Shown here: positions 37,881 to 44,990 of the stretch, in pieces | Numbering within the stretch: position 1 is the first letter of the stretch | How the letters are laid out: each line of letters opens with the position of its first letter | Assembly (NCBI RefSeq): GCF_003838195.1 | Contig: NZ_RCBY01000038.1 | Span: 1-44,990, forward strand | Length of the DNA stretch: 44,990 nt | Source: Okeania hirsuta | GTDB lineage: Bacteria > Cyanobacteriota > Cyanobacteriia > Cyanobacteriales > Microcoleaceae | Reading direction: 5' to 3' | Notes under the pieces: model-generated | What the model was told of the DNA's origin: nothing | Database searches by the model: none | Seen by the model: only the letters and a program-made list of their open reading frames with translations | Translations under genes and position numbers: made by a program

Positions 37881-39217
37881 GACGCTGCACTTGCGTGACA
37901 GCGCGGGATTCCTAAGATCGCGCTTTAGGGGCTTTCTGCTTCAATGCACCTGCCTTCCGGGGTTTACTCCCTTTGGGTCTTACAGTCGCTCCACAGACTA
38001 AAACTGCGAGTCCCGCAGCCTTCGAGTGTGGGCGTTCCCTTGCGTCTGACACCGACGCGGGTTCCCATCAGCAAACCCTATTTATACTTGCGTTAATATC
38101 GCGGTCATGGTGAGTACCACAGGACTGACAATCCCACTCCCTGATATTTAGAGGCAATTTCTCTACTACATCACCACAATTAGAGCAACGCGCGCGAACT
38201 AGGGAAATATCTGTCAATTTTGATTAATTCCCGTCCATACCATTTAGCTTTATACTCTAATTGCCTGAGTAATTCTCCCCAGTTAGAATCACTAATAGCT
38301 CTGGCTAATTTATGGTCTCTTGGTGCGCGTTCCGCAAGGGAGCTGGCGTATTCGCGGGGTCGCACCCCTTTTTGACCATGTTTTTTACTGCCAAATCCTC
38401 TACTACAACAGTTTGATTTTCTCTGATTAGTTGGGTTGTCAGTTTATGGGTGTAGTCTAGCCTGGAATCTTTGATTTTTGCGTGTATCTTAGCTACTTTT
38501 ATTCTAGCTTTGTGATAGTTATTAGAGCCTTTTGTTTTACGAGAAAGTGATTTTTGGGCTAACCTTAATTTTTTGTGTAACTTGTAATGGTTCTTTAGGT
38601 TAGCAAATTTTTCTCCATCACTGGTCGTTAATAGACTGGTAATTCCTAAGTCAATGCCTATCTGTTTTTTAAGTGGCTTGAGGCTCAAATCTCTAGTATC
38701 ATTAACTCTCAAAGATACAGACCACCTACCAGATGGGTCAAGTTTTACGGTAATTGTGCTTGGTACACAACCTGGTGGTAGTTGTCTACATCCATCTAAT
38801 AGGCAATGGTTCAGCACACTTAGCTAAATATACTTGACCATCTTTCCACTTAAATGCGGACTTTGTGAACTCAGAATTACCACCATTGCGCTTTTTCTTA
38901 AAGTTAGGGTTTTAGCCCGTCCACTAAAAAAGTTCGTAAAAGCTGTTTGTAAATGCCTGAGACTTTGTTGGAGTGGCACACAACTTACTTCGCTGAGGAA
39001 TCCTAAGTCATCCTGCTTTTTCCAGTTGGTCAGCATGGCCGAAGTTTCCTTATATCCTATTCGCGGCTTTGTTGTTCATACCACGCCTGAGTTCTCACCG
39101 CTAAAGCTTTGTTGTAGATTAGTCGAACGCACCCCAAAGTTCTCCTATGCAGATTTTCCGGCTCTGGGTTTGGATAGAACCTGAATTGGTATGCTTTTTC
39201 GACTTTTGTTAAATCCG
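37870..39217 (-). pseudogene. tnpB: IS605-family tnpB with right end, frameshifted and interrupted
   Basis: Pieces in order on the minus strand: YQFRFYPNPEPENLHRRTLG and RLIYNKALAVRTQAWYEQQS (N-terminus), LTNWKKQDDLGFLSEVSCVP, KKQIGIDLGITSLLTTSDGE (first RuvC acid), QTVVVEDLAVKNMVKKG (second), an inserted palindromic repeat (about 38312-38368), [29 protein letters not shown], and CSNCGDVV with [17 protein letters not shown] (zinc finger and last acid). Several frame changes occur. The right-end hairpin CCCGACGCTG…CAGCGCGGG is at 37879-37907. No tnpA is nearby. Confidence 0.8.
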
Positions 39218-39308
39218 AATTTAACCTAAAATTATTAGTGATTTACGGGCATCCCAGTAATATAATGATAAAATTTATTTTTTAGCTAAATTTGTAATTT
39301 AGATAATT

Positions 39309-41096
39309 ATGCGAACCTATTATTGCGGCCAACTAAATAGTAATAATATTGAAGAAACTGTAAACCTCTGTGGATGGGTAGACCGTCGTCGGGATCATGG
39401 GGGCGTAATTTTTTTAGATTTGCGCGATCGCACAGGGATTGTCCAAATTGTGAGTGACCCAGAGCGGACTCCTGACTCATATCAAATAGCTGGGGATATT
39501 CGCAATGAATATGTTGTGCAAATTACAGGTAGAGTCAGTCGTCGCCCGGAAGAGTCTCTCAACCCTAAACTTCCTACTGGCGAAGTTGAAATTTATGCCG
39601 ATGACATTAAACTGTTGAATAGTTTAGGGAAACAATTACCATTTCAAGTTTCCACTGCCGAAACAGAATCTGTCCGGGAAGAGTTGCGACTCAAATATCG
39701 CTACTTAGATTTGAGAAGGGAGCGCATGACTAAAAACCTGCAACTACGCCATGAAGTTGTCAAAGCTATCCGCCGTTTCCTGGAAGACGAACAAAATTTT
39801 ATTGAAGTCGAAACACCCATTCTCACTCGCTCTACTCCAGAGGGAGCGCGGGATTATCTTGTTCCTAGTCGCGTTCATGCAGGGGAATGGTTTGCTCTAC
39901 CTCAGTCTCCCCAATTATTCAAACAAATGTTAATGGTTTCCGGTTTTGACCGTTATTATCAAATCGCTCGTTGTTTCCGGGATGAAGATTTGCGAGCGGA
40001 TAGACAGCCAGAATTTACTCAGTTAGATATGGAAATGAGTTTCATGTCTCAGGAGGAAATTATCCAATTAAATGAGAAGTTGGTGGGATATATTTTTGAG
40101 AAAGTCAAAGGCATAGATTTGCCTCTACCATTTCCTCGCTTGACTTATGCAGAAGCAATGGATCGTTACGGCAGCGATAAACCAGATATTCGGTTTGGCT
40201 TAGAATTGGTAAATGTCTCTGACTTAGTGAAAGATTCTGGTTTCAAAGTATTTTCTGGAGCAGTTGCTGCTGGTGGGATAGTGAAAGTGTTGCCTATTCC
40301 TGGAGGTAACGATGCTATCTCCAATGTAAGAATTAAACCGGGTGGCGATTTGTTTAAAGAGGCGAGTGAAGCAGGAGCCAAAGGTTTGGCTTATATTCGT
40401 GTTAAAGAGAAAGGCAAAATAGATACTATTGGAGCTATTAAAGATAACCTCACCGACGAACAAAAACAGGAATTGTTAGAACGCACGGGTGCAAAACCAG
40501 GTCATTTGCTATTATTCGCTGCTGATGATGCAAGTACTGTGAATAAAACTTTAGATCGTTTGCGGTTAGTGGTGGGTGAAGAGTTGGGATTAATTGACCG
40601 CAATAAAATTAGTTTATTGTGGGTAACAGATTTTCCTATGTTTGAATGGAATCAGGATGAAAAACGTTTGGAAGCTTTACATCACCCATTTACTGCACCT
40701 CACCCAGACGATATTAATGACTTGAAAACAGCACGAGCGCAGGCTTACGATTTGGTTTTTAATGGTTATGAAATCGGCGGTGGTAGTCTGCGGATATATC
40801 AACGAGATGTACAGGAAAAAGTGTTTGAGGCTATTGGTTTATCTGATGAGGAAGCTGATAGTAAGTTCGGTTTTTTGTTAGAAGCTTTTGAATATGGCAC
40901 TCCTCCTCATGGTGGTATTGCTTATGGTTTAGATCGGTTGGTGATGTTGTTAGCTGGTGAAGAGTCAATTCGAGATGTAATTGCATTTCCGAAGACTCAG
41001 CAGGCTAAATGTTTGTTGACAAATGCACCGTCTGAGGTTGATAAAAAGCAATTGAAAGAATTACACGTTAGTTCGATTTCTAAACCGAAGTCTTAG
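39309..41096 (+). CDS. aspS: aspartyl-tRNA synthetase
   Basis: 595 residues, class II synthetase of the bacterial type. N-terminal OB-fold anticodon domain ([20 protein letters not shown]), motif 2 [20 protein letters not shown], the bacterial GAD insertion in the middle (about 290-410), and motif 3 [20 protein letters not shown]. Charges tRNA-Asp; whether it also charges tRNA-Asn cannot be told from what I see. Intact, normal length. Single gene with a short, AT-rich leader. Confidence 0.97.
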   Translation: MRTYYCGQLNSNNIEETVNLCGWVDRRRDHGGVIFLDLRDRTGIVQIVSDPERTPDSYQIAGDIRNEYVVQITGRVSRRPEESLNPKLPTGEVEIYADDIKLLNSLGKQLPFQVSTAETESVREELRLKYRYLDLRRERMTKNLQLRHEVVKAIRRFLEDEQNFIEVETPILTRSTPEGARDYLVPSRVHAGEWFALPQSPQLFKQMLMVSGFDRYYQIARCFRDEDLRADRQPEFTQLDMEMSFMSQEEIIQLNEKLVGYIFEKVKGIDLPLPFPRLTYAEAMDRYGSDKPDIRFGLELVNVSDLVKDSGFKVFSGAVAAGGIVKVLPIPGGNDAISNVRIKPGGDLFKEASEAGAKGLAYIRVKEKGKIDTIGAIKDNLTDEQKQELLERTGAKPGHLLLFAADDASTVNKTLDRLRLVVGEELGLIDRNKISLLWVTDFPMFEWNQDEKRLEALHHPFTAPHPDDINDLKTARAQAYDLVFNGYEIGGGSLRIYQRDVQEKVFEAIGLSDEEADSKFGFLLEAFEYGTPPHGGIAYGLDRLVMLLAGEESIRDVIAFPKTQQAKCLLTNAPSEVDKKQLKELHVSSISKPKS

Positions 41097-41283
41097 TTAT
41101 AGCAAAAGGCAGCGAGAGCTGTTTGCGTAGCATGAAAAACAGAAAGGCAGAATTTTGCTTCTGAGCATTCTGCCGTTTCAGCTTTTGTGTAAATTATCAC
41201 CTTGTTTGACTACTGCTATAACCTTAAGTCAACAATTTCAAGTTCTGCTGAAAAAGGAAGTCTAACAACTGCAACTAAATTAC

Positions 41284-41793
41284 TTAACCATATTGACGTT
41301 TGACATTTTTATAACTTCGTCTAGCTGCAAAAGGTTTAAACTGGGTATCCACAAACTGTACAGGCTCGTATGTCTCAATCCACAAATGCGCTCCACAATC
41401 CAAGGGTTCATAAGGCCGATAAACTATACGACACGGACCTTCAAGAATCATCTGATAACCAAAATCGTTACGATTTGTCTGCTTCAAGCAGACTACTGGT
41501 ATTAATTGGTCGGGAGTCATTAGAGGATCGTGTCTAATTCTATCTCCATTTTTTCTAATTCTATGTTGATTAACATGAACTATGGTTGGCTTCTTTCGTT
41601 TGTGATGACACCAAACACCTTTCGGACCTCTCCTTCCTGGTATGACCACAGGCATTTTCCCATAAAGAGGTATTTGCCAAAATCCGTTATGCTTATAAGC
41701 ACCTTTAATTCTGTTTTGAGAAAGCAAGACTCTCACTCGTTGACAACAGATGCCTAATAAAAAAGCTGCTTCTCTAGTTGTGATAATAGTCAT
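41284..41793 (-). CDS. excisionase-type HTH protein, copy 2 of the two-member family
   Basis: 169 residues. Residues 5-42 (TREAAFLLGICCQRVRVLLS, then GFWQIPL) are the excisionase-like HTH. PGRRGPKGVW, TIVHV, GPCRIVYRPYEP and GAHLWIETYEPVQFVDTQF follow in the same order as in 375-935. It lacks the long lysine tail of that protein. Orientation is opposite to the ATPase gene at 42069, with a shared 275-bp upstream region, so it could regulate that neighbour; this is inference only. Confidence 0.75.
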   Translation of the reverse strand: MTIITTREAAFLLGICCQRVRVLLSQNRIKGAYKHNGFWQIPLYGKMPVVIPGRRGPKGVWCHHKRKKPTIVHVNQHRIRKNGDRIRHDPLMTPDQLIPVVCLKQTNRNDFGYQMILEGPCRIVYRPYEPLDCGAHLWIETYEPVQFVDTQFKPFAARRSYKNVKRQYG

Positions 41794-41823
41794 TTTTACT
41801 CTAGCACTATAGTTTTTATTATA

Positions 41824-41947
41824 ATTGAATTATATCTATCTATATATTATTTAGTTCAGTAAATAATAATGTTATATTTGTTACTATTGAATTATATCTA
41901 TCTATATATTATTTAGTTCAGTAAATAATAATGTTATATTTGTTACT
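41824..41947. repeat. 62-bp tandem duplication between the HTH and ATPase genes
   Basis: 41824-41885 is repeated without change at 41886-41947 (unit starts ATTGAATTATATCTATCTAT). It lies in the divergent control region, so promoter or operator copies may be doubled. Confidence 0.9.
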
Positions 41948-42068
41948 GTTGAGAAAAAAATATGGGACTTCTGCATAGTAATGGTAGATAGGGATTGAAC
42001 TAGGTTAAGGTTGGCCCACTTACTTGGTTTCTGATTGTTGAAATGATCGGATAAATATTTTTAGATTT

Positions 42069-43220
42069 ATGAGAAATATTGATAATTTAACTATTCATCG
42101 TTTCCGTGGTTTGCGAGATTTGACATTGGAAGATTTAGGTCAAATAAATTTATTAGTTGGTGTTAATAATTCAGGTAAAACAAGTGTTTTAGAAGCGATT
42201 TATACCTACTGCAATCCTTTAGATCCTTTGGAATGGATAAATACTGCTTGGCGACGGGAAATTAAATTTTCCCGTAAATCAAAATTAGAATCTCTTAAGT
42301 GGTTATTTCCTCAAAATAGTGACAATAATCCAGATGATTTTTATCAAGGAGAAACTTTTGTTTCTGGCAGTGGTAATTTTGGTGTAGTAGAGTCAAAAGC
42401 AACTTATGAAGAATTTGAAGGAATCTGGGATACCACAGAAAATATTAATGAAGAATACGATCAAGAAAGTCTGATTGATGAGATAGATATTGATAATAAT
42501 GAAATTAGATGTGGTGCAGATTTAAAGCTAACATTTACCCCACCAGAGAAAATAATTGAGCTTCTTAAGGATGAAAATAAGGATATATCTATATCTAAAA
42601 AGTTTAAAATATGGGAAAATCAACCATTAACTACTCTTAACGAATATAAAAGCTACTGGTTATTAGTTGATACAGTTACTCCTTTTTCTCATAGGATAGA
42701 ACAGTTGCAAATAAAACTTTTAACAGGTGCAACTTTCCAAGGTTTTAAGGAAGATGTACTAGAGTTGATTTCTATCATGGACTCAGAAATTATTGATTTA
42801 GAAATTCTATCTCCCACTGGTAAAACTCCACGGCTCTATATAAATCATAAAACATTAGGTATTGCTCCACTAAGTGCTTTTGGCGATGGTGTTCGTCGGT
42901 TGTTATTTATGGCTTTAACTATCGCAAAATTAAAAGATGGAATTTTACTAATAGATGAGCTAGAAACAGCGATTCATACAGAAGCTTTACTACCTTCATT
43001 TTCTTGGTTAGTTAAGTGGTGTAGAAAGATGAATGTACAATTATTTGCTACTACCCATAGTCTAGAAACTGTTGATGCAATTTTGGCAGCCAGTGAATCA
43101 GAAAATGATTTAGTTTTATATCGCTTAGAACAACAAAATACTCAAACTCAAGCAGTTAGACTTGACCAAGAAAGATTGGGTAGATTGCGAGAAGAATTGG
43201 GTCAGGAGGTGAGATGGTAA
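42069..43220 (+). CDS. AAA15/OLD-like ABC-class ATPase
   Basis: 383 residues. Walker A LLVGVNNSGKTSVLEAIY (28-45), ABC-signature-like LSAFGDGVRRLLFMAL (268-283), Walker B GILLIDELETAIHTEALLP (291-309) and H-loop LFATTHS (325-331). This is the SMC/OLD-type ATPase pattern found in anti-phage systems. The TOPRIM nuclease domain that OLD proteins carry at the C-terminus is absent; the gene that overlaps its last seven bases supplies a TOPRIM-like protein. Intact frame. Function as a sensor ATPase is inference from family. Confidence 0.88.
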   Translation: MRNIDNLTIHRFRGLRDLTLEDLGQINLLVGVNNSGKTSVLEAIYTYCNPLDPLEWINTAWRREIKFSRKSKLESLKWLFPQNSDNNPDDFYQGETFVSGSGNFGVVESKATYEEFEGIWDTTENINEEYDQESLIDEIDIDNNEIRCGADLKLTFTPPEKIIELLKDENKDISISKKFKIWENQPLTTLNEYKSYWLLVDTVTPFSHRIEQLQIKLLTGATFQGFKEDVLELISIMDSEIIDLEILSPTGKTPRLYINHKTLGIAPLSAFGDGVRRLLFMALTIAKLKDGILLIDELETAIHTEALLPSFSWLVKWCRKMNVQLFATTHSLETVDAILAASESENDLVLYRLEQQNTQTQAVRLDQERLGRLREELGQEVRW

Positions 43221-43816
43221 AATATGCAATTCTTGGCGTAGAGGGGCCTCAAGACCAAGCAATAGTAGGAAAGTTATTAAAGCTTTTAGGTTTGAAAAAA
43301 TTTGACGGGTCAGTATCAAATTTAGACTCTTTCTGGAAGAAATTTATTCCTACTTATCCGAAAAAAGGAAACTTTTATAAACGATTAGATATGCCTTCTA
43401 TTCTATTTAATGATAGTTTATCAATAGCTATCTATGTTGGTGAGGGTAGTAATCTTGTGAAAAATTTAGATGATATTTTATCTAATAATTCTCAATATAG
43501 AAATGATATAGCAGCATTTGGAATTGTTGCAGATGCCGATAAAAAAAATCCTGAAGATGTAGTAGCAGAATATTATAGTGACTTATGTAAATACTTCCCT
43601 AATTTTCCTAATCAGCCTGGTTTTGTAGATATAAATATTCCCAGAACAGGTATTTATGTATTACCAGATAATATTTCTCACGGAGTTTTAGATACCTTAT
43701 TATGTGAATGTGGAAAAGTAGCTTATCCAGAATATATGGAAAGAGCTAAATCATATCTAGCAGACTTTTCTGAACAAGAACAAAAATCTCTTAAATGGAA
43801 GCCATTTGATCGATAA
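43214..43816 (+). CDS. DUF3226/TOPRIM-like partner of the ATPase, shortened by a stop
   Basis: 200 residues to a TAA at 43814-43816. A TOPRIM-like fold is suggested by LGVEGPQDQAIVGKLLKLLG (E10 as the first acid) and FGIVADADKKNPEDV (D107-A-D109). ISHGVLDTLLCECGKVAYPE is a typical later block of DUF3226 proteins. Overlaps the ATPase gene by 7 bp, so the two are co-translated. The same frame reads on sensibly after the stop for another 61 codons (see next entry), meaning the C-terminus is cut by a single nonsense codon. Whether 200 residues suffice is unknown. Confidence 0.75.
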   Translation: MVKYAILGVEGPQDQAIVGKLLKLLGLKKFDGSVSNLDSFWKKFIPTYPKKGNFYKRLDMPSILFNDSLSIAIYVGEGSNLVKNLDDILSNNSQYRNDIAAFGIVADADKKNPEDVVAEYYSDLCKYFPNFPNQPGFVDINIPRTGIYVLPDNISHGVLDTLLCECGKVAYPEYMERAKSYLADFSEQEQKSLKWKPFDR

Positions 43817-44002
43817 AAAGCTTTAGTAGCCACAGTAGTTAGTGTTTTAAAACCAGGAAAAACAAATACAGTTAGCATCGCAGATAATAATTGGGTGAGC
43901 GATAAAACACTTCTTGAAGTAGCAGCATTAAAAAAACTAAAAACATTTTTAATAGAACTTTTAGAAATAACTAATACTGCTAACCAAAATATTAGGTTTT
44001 GA
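43817..44002 (+). pseudogene. C-terminal part of the TOPRIM-like gene beyond an in-frame stop
   Basis: In the same frame as 43214-43816: KALVATVVSVLKPGKTNTVS then IADNNWVSDKTLLEVAALKK and a TGA at 44000-44002. The sequence is protein-like and free of further stops, so the original gene was probably 262 residues and the TAA is a point mutation. Confidence 0.7.
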
Positions 44003-44117
44003 AAACTTTTAAAATTAGCTGTATGATTACGCTCCCAAATTCAGAGTCACCTCTTAAACCTTGGAAAGAAACAGTAGTATGATCATAAAAAATACTAAGA
44101 AAAAGGAAACAAGCAAA

Positions 44118-44969
44118 ATGAGAGAAACTTCCCAACCTGTTGTAAACAAAGTAGCCATCATTGGAGCGGGGCCTGGTGGTCTAGCAACAGCGATCGCTCT
44201 GAGAAAAAAAGGTATTGATGCCCATGTGTACGAGCGAGCCAAGGAATTACGTCCAGTAGGGGCAGGTTTAGGTTTACAGGCCAATGGTTTGAGATGTCTA
44301 GATGTGATTCAACCAGGTATAGTAGATATACTAAAACGTTCAGGTTGTCAAGTTAAAAGAGTGACTGTGAAAACAAGCACTGGAGAAACAATTAGGACTA
44401 GCGAAAGTACCATGATGGAAAAATATGGGCAACCACTGTTAATTATTTGGTGGTGGCGTTTGCAACAGATTTTAGCATCATATCTACCACCAGAAGTCAT
44501 TCATCTGAATCATCGTTGCATTAGCTTTGAACAAAATGAAAACACTGTTATTACTCATTTTGATAACGGAAAAACTGCCCAAGCAGACTTGCTCATTGGA
44601 GCTGATGGGGTAAATTCTAGAGTAAGACAAACATTGATTGGTGACGGTCAACCTCGATATGTGGGTAGTATGTCTTGGCGAGCTGTTCTCAATTATCAAG
44701 ATGAGTTACTACCACTAAATGAAGTCATCTTGATGAAAGGAGAACAAAGTATAGTTTATCTGCTTAATGTGGGAGAAGGAAATATGAGTTGGTTAGCGCG
44801 GAAGTTATTGCCAGACTCTACACTTTCTTCTACTTTTGCTGAAGTCAAGTCTCGCGTCCTTAGAGAATTTGCTAATTGGATGGAACCAGTAAGAGAACTG
44901 ATAGCACAGACAGATCCGGAACGGATATTAGAAGGCAGGGAAAACGCATCTAATTTTTTTGACAAATGA
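44118..44969 (+). pseudogene. FAD-dependent aromatic-type monooxygenase, 3' truncated
   Basis: 284 residues from ATG 44118 (an AAGGAAAC site lies before it; earlier ATG 44079 or TTG 44061 are possible). KVAIIGAGPGGLATAIALRK is the FAD-binding GxGxxG motif, YERAKELRPVGAGLGLQANG and LLIGADGVNSRVR (the DG motif) follow, as in salicylate hydroxylase/zeaxanthin epoxidase-like enzymes. Relatives are about 380-410 residues and contain GDAAHPM after PERILEG; here the frame leaves the family at RILEG and ends NASNFFDK. The FAD-closing motif is therefore missing. What replaced it lies mostly beyond the window edge. Confidence 0.7.
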
Positions 44970-44990
44970 CCAAAAATAAAATTTCAAATG

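Noticed and set aside
42069-43220. ATPase gene as an ABC transporter subunit
   Set aside because: No neighbouring permease; the N-terminal IHRFRGLRDLTLEDLGQIN and the H-loop context fit the OLD/AAA15 group instead.

Overview
The window looks like an accessory-rich stretch of a low-GC filamentous cyanobacterial chromosome. The evidence is chlB (dark protochlorophyllide reductase), frequent HIP1-type GCGATCGC octamers (for example near 1058, 5003, 7675 and 17205), an isoleucyl-tRNA synthetase carrying the cyanobacterial CAAD membrane domain, Uma2-type nucleases, a PEP-CTERM gene and dense heptameric repeats. An Oscillatoriales-like (Trichodesmium/Okeania/Moorena-type) host is an inference, not a demonstrated identity.

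Layout. 1-5,714: a partial reading frame, an excisionase-type HTH protein, a decayed VapBC-like pair, and a membrane-protein gene cut by a complete 2,182-bp two-gene insertion sequence with a 6-bp target duplication. 5,907-10,939: chlB, a decayed IS5-like element and an FAD oxidoreductase fused to SLH repeats. 11,100-14,540: a pentapeptide-repeat membrane protein bracketed by two related mini-elements, two Uma2 genes, a broken antitoxin-like gene and a dispersed palindromic repeat. 14,629-17,544: a broken PEP-CTERM gene running into purL. 17,600-22,000: mini inverted-repeat elements around a multicopper oxidase gene broken by a 136-bp duplication-inversion and a separate frameshift. 22,001-25,462: ileS with CAAD. 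25,720-28,963: truncated DegT-family aminotransferase, intact-looking IS605 (tnpA/tnpB), truncated dam. 29,066-33,191: toxin-antitoxin pair with a frameshifted toxin, then mcrB and mcrC. 33,832-39,217: NYN-domain protein, tnpB wrecks, NUDIX hydrolase, a small protein and nested mini-elements. 39,309-41,096: aspS. 41,284-44,969: a second copy of the HTH family, an AAA ATPase plus TOPRIM-like partner resembling OLD/PARIS-type defence, and a truncated FAD monooxygenase.

Housekeeping genes (chlB, purL, ileS, aspS) appear intact and stand as islands. Between them lie defence or conflict genes (dam, VapC/PIN toxins, McrBC, AAA ATPase/TOPRIM, NYN, Uma2), many with identifiable lesions: stop codons, a 4-bp slip, insertions or truncation at an IS boundary. 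At least seven families of short inverted-repeat elements can be defined here by comparing copies within the window; some are nested, one has an 11-bp flanking duplication and its relative has a 42-bp one, and palindromic repeats interrupt protein-coding sequence at several places. No tRNA, rRNA or CRISPR array was recognised.
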